Below are positions 57,311 through 64,000 of a stretch of 64,000 bases of DNA, piece after piece. How positions within the stretch are numbered: the stretch's first letter is position 1; every line of letters begins with the position of its first letter. Source of the DNA: Saccharothrix sp. ALI-22-I. Lineage in GTDB: Bacteria; Actinomycetota; Actinomycetes; Mycobacteriales; Pseudonocardiaceae. The translations under genes and the position numbers were made by a program. The stretch lies in assembly GCF_001984175.1 (NCBI RefSeq), contig NZ_MTQP01000066.1, positions 124,001-188,000 of the forward strand, read 5' to 3'. Below the pieces are notes generated by a model. That model had not been told where the DNA came from. It ran no database searches and was given only the letters and a program-made list of their open reading frames with translations.

Positions 57311-58504
57311 TCAGGCGGCGAGGCGGTGCACGCCGAGCATGGTGATGTCGTCGGACTGCTCGGCGCCGTCGACGTGACGCCGCAGGGCGTCGTCCACGGT
57401 GTCGAGCAGGGCCTCGGCCGAGCGCGCGGGGCGGACCGCAGCGAGCATCGCGTCCGACCCGAAGCGCCGGCCGGCCACGTCCCGCGCCTCCACCACGCCG
57501 TCGGTGTAGACGAACAGCGAGTCGCCGGGGTTGAGGAACACCTTGCCGAGCTGGTAGCTGCTGTCGGCGAGCATGCCGATGGCCGGTCCGGTGGGCCGCA
57601 GGGACGTTCGGGTGCCGTCGGCGCGGACGACGACGGGCGGGTTGTGCCCGCAGTTGATGTAGACCAGGCCGCCCGACAGCGGGTCGAGCACGCCGAAGAA
57701 GACGGTCGCGAAGTAGCCCTGGCGCAGGTGGTTGTGCGCCAGGTAGCGGTTGGTGTCCTCGACTGCGTGCAGGAGCGGGCCAGCGCCGAAGGTCAGCCGC
57801 GGTGACAGGTCCGACGCGCCGTCGGCCGCACGGGTGGCGGGTGTGTGCTCGGCGCTGTGCCGCAGCAGGGTCCGGATCAGCGCCATGAACAGCGCCGCGC
57901 CGAACCCCTTGTCGCACACGTCGGCCACCACGAAACCCAGCCGGCGGCCGTCCAGCAGCTCGAACCCGTCGTAGAAGTCGCCGGACACCATGCGGGCCGG
58001 GCGGAAGCGGGCGGCGAGTTCCCAGCCCAACGGCTTGGGCAGCACGTCGGGCAGGAAACCCGCCTGGAGCTCGCCCGCCGCGGACAGGTCGCGCTCGTAC
58101 TCGCTCACGGTCGCGTCGACCGCCCGCCGCTGCCCGGCGCTGGTCACCCGGCTGCGCTCCCACGACGAGCTCAGCCGCGTGCGCAACAGGACCGGCGAGT
58201 ACGGCGGCGAGACGAAGTCGAATCCGGCGCGCACGCACGACTCCAGCGCGCTCAGGTCACCGTCGTCGAACACGAGCGGGCTGTGCCGCGCGTCGAGCTC
58301 GGCCAGCCGCCGGCTCAGCTGCGACACCCGGCGCAGCCCGAGCGACGCCGCCAGCAGCACCACGTCGGCGCGGTCATCGTCACCGCTCTCCCCCACCTCC
58401 CCCGGTTCCCGCAAACGGACCACGAACCCGGCCGCCACCAGCGCGTCGACCAGCGGCGGCCGTCCCCTGGCGACCACGAGCACCTCCAGGGTCCACTCAG
58501 ACAC
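57311..58504 (-). CDS. SpoIIE-type PP2C phosphatase with receiver-like N-terminus
   Basis: 397 residues from GTG 58504. Residues 1-125 look like a degenerate response-regulator receiver (VLVVARGRPPLVDALVAAGF; DVVLLAASLG; DFVSPPYSPVLL). A coiled linker leads to the phosphatase: MVSGDFYDGFELLDGRRLGFVVADVCDKGFGAALFMA, INCGHNPPVVV, DSLFVYTDGVVEARD and SDDITMLGVH. It should dephosphorylate the STAS protein encoded two genes upstream. Third gene of the partner-switching operon, 14 nt after the kinase. Confidence 0.9.
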   Translation of the reverse strand: MSEWTLEVLVVARGRPPLVDALVAAGFVVRLREPGEVGESGDDDRADVVLLAASLGLRRVSQLSRRLAELDARHSPLVFDDGDLSALESCVRAGFDFVSPPYSPVLLRTRLSSSWERSRVTSAGQRRAVDATVSEYERDLSAAGELQAGFLPDVLPKPLGWELAARFRPARMVSGDFYDGFELLDGRRLGFVVADVCDKGFGAALFMALIRTLLRHSAEHTPATRAADGASDLSPRLTFGAGPLLHAVEDTNRYLAHNHLRQGYFATVFFGVLDPLSGGLVYINCGHNPPVVVRADGTRTSLRPTGPAIGMLADSSYQLGKVFLNPGDSLFVYTDGVVEARDVAGRRFGSDAMLAAVRPARSAEALLDTVDDALRRHVDGAEQSDDITMLGVHRLAA

Positions 58505-58518
58505 CGCGAGTCGCCCGT

Positions 58519-58953
58519 TCAGACGTCCTGAGTCCCACGTTCGGTCTCCCCCGGTTCCCGGCGCACGACCATGGTGTTGCGGTTGCGCCCGGCGACGTGC
58601 TCGTAGTGGAACTCGTCCAGCCCGGCCATCGCCACGTACAGGCCGAGGCCCCCGGGGTCGCGGTCGGCCGGGTGCGTGGCCAGCACGGCGCCGGCGCAGT
58701 GGGTGCGCGGGTCGAATGGCGGCGCGCGGTCCTCCGTGCGCACCCACACGCGGTCGTCGTCGACGCCGCCGCACACGGCCACGACACCCGTGCCGCCGTA
58801 GCCGTGCTCCACGATGTTGGTCGCGATCTCGTCGGCGGCCAACCGCAGCCGGTAGGCCTGCCCGCGGGTCAGCTCGGCGCACTCGGCCAGGCCGCGCACC
58901 AGGTCCGCGACCCGCGGGCCCACCGCGTCCGGTGTGGACACCTCATCGGTCAT
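58519..58953 (-). CDS. anti-sigma factor-type serine kinase (RsbW/HATPase fold)
   Basis: 144 residues from ATG 58953. ELTRGQAYRLRLAADEIATNIVEHGYGGTG carries the N-box Glu and Asn, and RDPGGLGLYVAMAGLDEFHYEH the G-box. Such kinases bind and phosphorylate a STAS antagonist and inhibit a sigma factor or other target. Start overlaps the STAS stop by 4 nt. No sigma factor gene is in the window. Confidence 0.9.
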   Translation of the reverse strand: MTDEVSTPDAVGPRVADLVRGLAECAELTRGQAYRLRLAADEIATNIVEHGYGGTGVVAVCGGVDDDRVWVRTEDRAPPFDPRTHCAGAVLATHPADRDPGGLGLYVAMAGLDEFHYEHVAGRNRNTMVVRREPGETERGTQDV

Positions 58954-59270
58954 GCCCCGGTCGGCTCCTGCATCACCACGCTGCGGTCGAACCCGGTGAG
59001 CCGGATCGTCTCGGCCACCTCGGGCAGGGCGCCGACCAGCACGATCTCCACGCCCCGGCCCAGCTTCTGGTGCGCGTACACCAGGCTGCGCAGGCCCGCG
59101 GACGACAGGTAGGTCAGCTGGTCCATCAGCAGCACCATCCGGTGCAGCTCCTGCGTCGCCACCTCCTCGATCACCCGGTTGAGACGGCCGGCGGACTTGG
59201 ACTCCAGCTCGCCGCGCAACCGGATCGTGGCGATGCCGTCCCACACGTGGCTCTTGGCTTCGAAACTCAT
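58950..59270 (-). CDS. STAS domain anti-sigma factor antagonist
   Basis: 106 residues. VWDGIATIRLRGELESKSAGRLNRVIEEV and RMVLLMDQLTYLSSAGLRSLVYAHQKL are the STAS core, with the phospho-acceptor Ser pair in LSSAGL. It is the switch partner of the following kinase and phosphatase. It begins only 7 nt after the glgX... direction gap: glgX lies downstream, divergence is absent, and all genes from 63.1 to 57.3 kb run the same way. Cotranscription with glgX is therefore possible. Confidence 0.9.
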   Translation of the reverse strand: MSFEAKSHVWDGIATIRLRGELESKSAGRLNRVIEEVATQELHRMVLLMDQLTYLSSAGLRSLVYAHQKLGRGVEIVLVGALPEVAETIRLTGFDRSVVMQEPTGA

Positions 59271-59276
59271 CGTCCC

Positions 59277-61325
59277 TCACTCCTGTAACGTCGGACGGGA
59301 GGTCAGCACCACCACCGACCGCGGTCCCGCCCACAGCCGCGACCGGTCGGCCAACGGCGGTTCGTGCCCCGGTTCGGCCACCACGCCCGCGCCCGTGTCG
59401 GCGAACAGGCGCCAGTCGATCCCCTCCGGCAGCGCCAGTTCCACGCCCTCCCAGTGCGCGTTCGCCGCCACGTACACGTGGTCGTCACCGAAGACCACCG
59501 ACGCGGCGAGCAGCCTGCTGTCCGGCGACCAGTCGGGTTCGCCGACCCGCGTGCCGTGCCACGTCACGTCGTGCCCGCCGACCAGGTGGCCACGGCGGCG
59601 CAGCGCCGGGTGCGCGGCCCGGAACGCGATCACCCGGCGGGTGAACTCGAACAGCTCCTCGTTGCGCTTGACCAGGTCCCAGTCGAACCACGACAGCTCG
59701 CTGTCGTGGCAGTAGGCGTTGTTGTTGCCGCGCTGGGTGCGGCCGACCTCGTCGCCCGCGAGCAGCATCGGCACGCCCTGGCTGGTGAGCAACAGCAACA
59801 ACGCGTTGCGCACCTGCCGGTCGCGCAGCGCCAGGACGTCCGGGTCGTCGGTGGGTCCTTCGACGCCGCTGTTCCACGAGTGGTTGCCGGAGTCGCCGTC
59901 GCGCCCGCCCTCGCCGTTGGCCTCGTTGTGCTTGTCGTTGTAGGCGACGAGGTCGGCGAGGGTGAACCCGTCGTGCGCGGTGACGAAGTTGACCGACGCG
60001 GCGGGCTCACGGTCGCCGTACAGGTCGGGCGAGCCGACGAACCGGGTGGCCATCTCCCCCACGACGTCGTCGTCACCCTTGACGAACCGGCGCAGCGCGT
60101 CGCGGTAGCGGCCGTTCCACTCGGCGAACCGCCGGTAGCCGGGGAAGCTGCCGACCTGGTAGAGCCCGGCGGCGTCCCAGGCCTCGGCTATCAGCTTGCA
60201 GTCGCGCAGCACAGGGTCGCCGGCCAGCGCCTCCACCAGCGGCGGGTTGGCCAGCACCGAGCCGTCCGGACCCCGGGAGAGGATCGCGGCCAGGTCGAAC
60301 CGGAACCCGTCGACGTGGAACTCCGAGGCCCAGTACCGCAGGCAGTCCAGCAGGAACCCGCGCACGACCGGGTCGTTGCAGTTGACCGTGTTCCCGGTGC
60401 CGCTGAAGTTGAGGTAGTCGCCGTCCGGGGTGAGCATGTAGAACGTGCGGTTGTCCAGGCCGCGGAAGGAGATCGTCGGCCCCCACTCGTTGCCCTCGGC
60501 GGTGTGGTTGAACACCACGTCGAGCACGACCTCGATACCGGCCTTGTGCAGTTCCCGCACCAGCGCCTTGAGTTCGTCCACAGCGGACGGTCCGGCCGCG
60601 AAGGACGCCTTGGGGGCGAAGAACCCCACCGTGCTGTAGCCCCAGTAGTTGTACCACCAGGTGTCGGTGGCCGGGTCGTGGCGGGAGTTGGTGAACTCGT
60701 CGAACTCGAACACCGGCATCAGCTCGACGCAGTTGACGCCCAACCGTTGCAGGTAGGGGATCTTCTCCACCAGGCCCGCGTACGTGCCGGGCCGGTCGAC
60801 GCCGGAGTTCGGGTGCCGGGTGAAGCCGCGCACGTGCGCCTCGTAGACGACCAGGTCCTCCTGCGCGATGCCGGGCCGCCGGTCGTCCTGCCAGTCGAAC
60901 TCGTCGCGCACCACGCGGGAGCGCCACGCGGTCTGCTCGTACAGCCCCGGCCGCACACCCCACTCCTCCGCGCCCGCCAACGCCTTCGCGTACGGGTCGG
61001 CGATCACCACCGTCGGGTCGAACCGGTGCCCGGCGTCCGGGTCGAACGGCCCGTCCACCCGGTAGCCGTAGTCCACGTCGTCGGCGTCCACGCCGAGCAC
61101 GGTCATCGCCCACGCGCCGCCGACCCGGAAGTCCTCCGGGAACGGCAGCTCGGCCAGCATCTCCGGCTCACCGCGCCGGAACAGCACCAGGGTCACGGCG
61201 GTGGCGTGGTTGGACGACACCGCGAAGTTCACGCCGCCGGGGACCGGGGTGGCGCCGAACGGCAGCTGCCGCCCGGCACGCACCTCGAAACCGGCGATCC
61301 ACCGGGTGGACAGGTCCGCGGTCAC
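59277..61325 (-). CDS. glgX: glycogen debranching enzyme
   Basis: 682 residues from GTG 61325. An N-terminal CBM48-like domain (LPFGATPVPGGVNFAVSSNHATAVTLVLF) precedes a GH13 barrel with VELMPVFEFDEF, VDGFRFDLAAIL (nucleophile Asp), KLIAEAWDAAG (acid/base Glu) and NFVTAHDGFTLADLVAYNDKHN. It hydrolyses alpha-1,6 branches of glycogen or related alpha-glucans in the cytoplasm. It starts 3 nt after the AGE-family gene and ends 6 nt before the STAS gene, so the five genes from the AGE gene to the phosphatase look like one operon. Confidence 0.95.
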   Translation of the reverse strand: MTADLSTRWIAGFEVRAGRQLPFGATPVPGGVNFAVSSNHATAVTLVLFRRGEPEMLAELPFPEDFRVGGAWAMTVLGVDADDVDYGYRVDGPFDPDAGHRFDPTVVIADPYAKALAGAEEWGVRPGLYEQTAWRSRVVRDEFDWQDDRRPGIAQEDLVVYEAHVRGFTRHPNSGVDRPGTYAGLVEKIPYLQRLGVNCVELMPVFEFDEFTNSRHDPATDTWWYNYWGYSTVGFFAPKASFAAGPSAVDELKALVRELHKAGIEVVLDVVFNHTAEGNEWGPTISFRGLDNRTFYMLTPDGDYLNFSGTGNTVNCNDPVVRGFLLDCLRYWASEFHVDGFRFDLAAILSRGPDGSVLANPPLVEALAGDPVLRDCKLIAEAWDAAGLYQVGSFPGYRRFAEWNGRYRDALRRFVKGDDDVVGEMATRFVGSPDLYGDREPAASVNFVTAHDGFTLADLVAYNDKHNEANGEGGRDGDSGNHSWNSGVEGPTDDPDVLALRDRQVRNALLLLLTSQGVPMLLAGDEVGRTQRGNNNAYCHDSELSWFDWDLVKRNEELFEFTRRVIAFRAAHPALRRRGHLVGGHDVTWHGTRVGEPDWSPDSRLLAASVVFGDDHVYVAANAHWEGVELALPEGIDWRLFADTGAGVVAEPGHEPPLADRSRLWAGPRSVVVLTSRPTLQE

Positions 61326-61328
61326 CGC

Positions 61329-63149
61329 TCACCCCTCGGCGGGCGCCAAGTGGGCCCGCACGGTCAGGTCGTGATCGGAGTCGGGCAGGTTCACCGTCAT
61401 CGCGACCGGGTCGAAATCGGCGTAGGGCCGTCCGTCGACCTCCACCCACTCCAGCTGCGCCGAACCCGGGGGCAGCGCGTCCGGCGCCACCCGCAGCACG
61501 CGGTCCTTGAACCCGTCCGCGCGCGGCTTGAACCACAGCGACAACGGTCCGCCGCCCAGCAGCAGCCGGCCGTACACAGTGGACAGGAACGCCAGCTCCG
61601 CCGCGTGGTACATGGACATCGAGTGGCTGCCCTTCAGCCGTTCGGTGCCCAGCAGGTACGGGTGGCCGTCGGCGAGGACGTTGAAGTACACGCCGCCCTC
61701 GTCGTGGTCGAGGAAGAAGGCGTTGTAGAACGCCTGCGCCTCGCGGCCGTGCTTCAGGAACTCCTGGTCGCCGGTGGTGCCGGCGAGGATCAGGTAGGCC
61801 AGGATGGCCTGCTCCTGCTGCCACCACGCCTTGCGGTCGTGCCACACCAGCCGGTGCCGGTCCTGGCCCACGCCCAGCACCCGCTGCACCACGTCGTACC
61901 AGCCGCCGCGCTGCCGGTCCGCGCCGAACGCGGGCAGCGACCGGGCGATCCGGTCGGCCAGCACCGAGTACGAGTCCTTGGCCTTGATCGCGTTCATCCT
62001 GGTCAGGTTCCACGCGATCTTGAGGTTGTGGCCGACCACCGCGCGGTCCTGCTGCCAGCCGTGGGTGCGGTCGGGTGACCAGTCGCCGTGGAACCGCTCC
62101 TGCACGAACGGGCTCGTCGCGTCCGGGAAGTGGTCGACGATCATGTCGAACGTCTCCTCCAGCATCCGCGCGTGCCGCTCTTCACCGGTGGCCAGGTAGA
62201 GGTTGATCAGGTACGCGGGGGCGTGGTCGCCGATGGAGTTCCAGTTCTTGCGCGACCGGTTCGGGCCGAGGGACTCGTGGTGCGGGCTGAGCAGGATCGG
62301 GTCGATGTGCGAGTAGTAGCCGCCGCGCACCGGGTCCTTGAAGAACCGGTCGAACAGCCGCAGCGTGCCGTCGATGTCGGAGGCGATGCGCGGGTCGCCG
62401 GTGATCCGGTAGGTCTGGGTCGGCCCGACCAGGGCGTAGATCTGCTCGTAGGCCGGGATGGACTGCGAGTCGTCGCTGAACTCCGACGCGAAGCACCGCG
62501 ACTGGATGCCGTCGCGCACGTCGATGCCGTGGTACCAGTACACGACGTTCTCGTCGCGGTCCACGAACCGCATGTTCTCGCGCAGGTACTCGGTGCCGCG
62601 CTCGGCGACGCCGAGGAAGTCCTCGTCACCGGTGAGCATGTACGCGCTGGCCATGCCGTACACCAGGCGGGAGACGGTGTCGGTCTCCTGGACGTGGTCG
62701 TCCGCCTTGTCGCCGCCCAGGCGCAGCACGGTGCGGTAGTCGGCGAAGTCGACCGGGTTGGTGGCGCCGAACTGGGCGTGCCGGTAGAACCGGGCGAGCT
62801 CGGCCAACTGCCGGGGCCACCAGTCGGTCTCCTCGAACCGGTAGCCCTCACCCGGCCCGACCAGCACGACCCGCTTGGCGTCGAACGTGGTGGCGCCGCG
62901 CTCCGGGTAGAACAGGCCGTGCACGAACACGTGCCGTCCGGGGCGGAGCAGCTCGACCATCGGCTCCGACACGCCGACGGGCCGTTCACCGAGGTTGCGG
63001 ATCATCTCCGCGTAGGTGTCGCGGGTGATCTTCGCCCGCACCGGGCGGCCGTCGCTGGTGCGCAGGTCGAGCGCGCCCCGAGTGGGGTCGTACCCGACCA
63101 CGTACCCCGCCACCAGGTCGGAGAACACGAAATCCATAGCGTTGTCCAT
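61329..63149 (-). CDS. AGE-family (N-acylglucosamine 2-epimerase-like) protein with extra N-terminal domain
   Basis: 606 residues. Residues 1-110 form a small beta-rich domain (VAGYVVGYDPTRGALDLRTSDGRPVRAKI; LLRPGRHVFVHGLFYPERG) not found in typical 400-residue epimerases. The rest is an (alpha/alpha)6 barrel with VYWYHGIDVRDGIQSRCF, VGHNLKIAWNLTRM and KAWWQQEQAILAYL, containing the His residues used in AGE and cellobiose epimerases. A C-terminal beta extension follows. It probably isomerises or epimerises a sugar, perhaps one released by the coupled debranching enzyme. Confidence 0.8.
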   Translation of the reverse strand: MDNAMDFVFSDLVAGYVVGYDPTRGALDLRTSDGRPVRAKITRDTYAEMIRNLGERPVGVSEPMVELLRPGRHVFVHGLFYPERGATTFDAKRVVLVGPGEGYRFEETDWWPRQLAELARFYRHAQFGATNPVDFADYRTVLRLGGDKADDHVQETDTVSRLVYGMASAYMLTGDEDFLGVAERGTEYLRENMRFVDRDENVVYWYHGIDVRDGIQSRCFASEFSDDSQSIPAYEQIYALVGPTQTYRITGDPRIASDIDGTLRLFDRFFKDPVRGGYYSHIDPILLSPHHESLGPNRSRKNWNSIGDHAPAYLINLYLATGEERHARMLEETFDMIVDHFPDATSPFVQERFHGDWSPDRTHGWQQDRAVVGHNLKIAWNLTRMNAIKAKDSYSVLADRIARSLPAFGADRQRGGWYDVVQRVLGVGQDRHRLVWHDRKAWWQQEQAILAYLILAGTTGDQEFLKHGREAQAFYNAFFLDHDEGGVYFNVLADGHPYLLGTERLKGSHSMSMYHAAELAFLSTVYGRLLLGGGPLSLWFKPRADGFKDRVLRVAPDALPPGSAQLEWVEVDGRPYADFDPVAMTVNLPDSDHDLTVRAHLAPAEG

Positions 63150-63178
63150 TCTGAATTGCCGCTGCTCCGCAGACGGCG

Positions 63179-63277
63179 GCGAGGTCGCCTGGAAGTCGGT
63201 CGTTCGCGCCTGATTTTCCGACGATCGAAAAGCGTGATCGCCGGAAAATCAGGCACGAACGACCGACGCGACCTCGC
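63179..63277 (-). other. long interrupted hairpin upstream of the AGE-glgX operon
   Basis: Arms 63179-63220 and 63242-63277 pair over 36 positions, with one 6-nt bulge (CTGGAA) in the left arm and one C/A mismatch that becomes a G-U pair in minus-strand RNA. The 21-nt loop can add a 5-bp CGATC/GATCG stem. It lies between the DJ-1 gene and the AGE gene. It could be a terminator, a 5'-leader regulator or a MITE-like remnant. Confidence 0.75.
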
Positions 63278-63307
63278 GGGGCGGGCGTTCGGTTCAGCGG
63301 CGTCCCG

Positions 63308-63994
63308 CTACGCCCGGTCTTCTGCGGCGTGGCGAGGGGAGGGGGGCATTCCGATGCCGCGGAGCATCCGCTGGCGGCTGCGCATGGTGCCGACTGGGGT
63401 GCGGGCGGCGATGAGGTCGATCAGGGTGCGGGCGAAGAGGTGCGCGGCGTCGGCGCTGCGGCCGGTGACCAGGTCGCCGTCCACCACCACGTCCTGGTCG
63501 GTGTAGACCGCGCCCATGTTGCGCACGTCCCCGATCAGGTTGTTGTGGCAGGTGACCCGGCGACCGGCCACCACCTCGGGGATCGGCGCGACCAGCCACA
63601 TGCCGTGGCAGATGATGCCCTTGAGCACGCCGGGTGTGGCGAACGCGCGTTCCAGCAGCCGCACCGCGGGCGCGTTGGTGTTGACGTCCTCGCTGTAGCG
63701 CAACCGGTCCGACACCATCCCCGAGGGCACGATGATCGCGTCGTAGCTCTTCAGCCTGGCGTCGTCCACCGCCTCCAGGTCACCGGTGACGGTCATCGGC
63801 ACCTGGTACTCGTGGCCGGTGAAGGTGATCGACTCCTGACCCCACAGCCGGGTCAGGTAGTCGATCGTGGCGCCCTCCTCGGCGAACCTCCGCTCGTAGT
63901 AGGCGATTTCCGGTTCGACGTAATCGGTTTCCATCAGGATCGCGATGGTGCGGCCGGCCAACTGGCCACTCTCGCGACGCGCGAGGGTCGGCAT
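63308..63994 (-). CDS. DJ-1/PfpI family protein
   Basis: 228 residues, complete within the window. RTIAILMETDYVEPEIAYYERRFAEEGATIDYLTRLWG and SYDAIIVPSGMVSDRL lead to the nucleophile elbow GVLKGIICHGMWLVAP with its Cys, then GRRVTCHNNLIGDVRNMGA. Family members are glyoxalases, deglycases or proteases/chaperones; the exact activity is not resolved. A C-terminal tail of about 35 residues (SRQRMLRGIGMPPSPRHAAED) is extra. The long hairpin follows its stop. Confidence 0.88.
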   Translation of the reverse strand: MPTLARRESGQLAGRTIAILMETDYVEPEIAYYERRFAEEGATIDYLTRLWGQESITFTGHEYQVPMTVTGDLEAVDDARLKSYDAIIVPSGMVSDRLRYSEDVNTNAPAVRLLERAFATPGVLKGIICHGMWLVAPIPEVVAGRRVTCHNNLIGDVRNMGAVYTDQDVVVDGDLVTGRSADAAHLFARTLIDLIAARTPVGTMRSRQRMLRGIGMPPSPRHAAEDRA

Positions 63995-64000
63995 GTCTCC

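Noticed and set aside
59364-62078. 904-codon plus-strand frame
   Set aside because: Antisense of glgX and the AGE-family gene, dominated by Val/Arg/His/Gln with no domain; both real genes show catalytic motifs.
1-64000. tRNA, rRNA, phage integrase or att site
   Set aside because: No tRNA-like cloverleaf with a TTCGA loop in proper context, no rRNA sequence and no integrase gene was noticed on either strand; a tRNA scan would be decisive.

Overview
The window is high-GC DNA (roughly 70% by eye) from an actinomycete, most likely a Pseudonocardiales member of the Saccharothrix/Actinosynnema/Lentzea kind. Grounds for this are the parE-parC pair, F420-dependent luciferase-like oxidoreductases, an actinobacterial DUF5709 protein, long-form HisG, GTG starts and strong codon bias. 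No rRNA, tRNA or CRISPR array was seen. All coordinates come from reading frames, start-site context and motif recognition; no database search was run.

Layout. 1-11.9 kb: the 3' part of a large AAA/TPR regulator, then an NADPH:FMN reductase plus DrrAB-like ABC exporter operon, an orphan hisG, an acyltransferase-3 membrane protein, two decayed gene ends (7.19-7.55 kb), a RibD-like reductase, a GNAT protein, and a CE1759/CE1758-type FMN reductase plus flavin monooxygenase operon. 11.2-17.4 kb: topoisomerase IV, parE then parC. ParC carries a 313-residue intein placed just before the conserved HPHGD motif; its LAGLIDADG endonuclease looks dead. 17.9-23.5 kb: a large unknown protein with a possible ADP-ribosyltransferase-like tail, then secreted or membrane proteins (polysaccharide deacetylase, GHL-type glycosidase, metzincin-like DUF3152 protein).

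23.7-30.8 kb: an oligosaccharide (probably cello-oligosaccharide) uptake locus made of a LacI regulator, a divergent binding protein and two permeases, and a GH1 beta-glucosidase. An IS605-type element with an intact TnpB and a visible right-end RNA region sits between the last permease and the glucosidase. 31-38.8 kb: DUF5709, a zinc alcohol dehydrogenase, an MBL-fold gene with its catalytic core deleted, fused isobutyryl-CoA mutase icmF, and a LysR/F420-oxidoreductase divergent pair.

38.7-57.3 kb: an accessory region rich in redox and small-barrel proteins. It holds a TetR gene, an IS701-derived protein missing its first catalytic Asp, an XRE/MmyB regulator, a ThDP decarboxylase, a SnoaL-ankyrin fusion, muconolactone-isomerase-like, tandem-EthD and SnoaL proteins, a Rieske ferredoxin with its reductase, a BBE-type FAD oxidase, an SDR, a cupin, a second TetR with a divergent MFS exporter, an F420 oxidoreductase, DUF2306, ABM and HbpS-like proteins. 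No scaffold-building enzyme (PKS, NRPS, terpene synthase) and no oxygenase alpha subunit is present. Three promoters in and next to this region share an operator-like motif, TWGGGA-N4-TCCSTAA, which suggests a small regulon of the two paralogous TetR proteins.

57.3-64 kb: a STAS/kinase/PP2C partner-switching module, glycogen debranching enzyme glgX, an AGE-family sugar epimerase-like protein, a long hairpin, and a DJ-1/PfpI protein.
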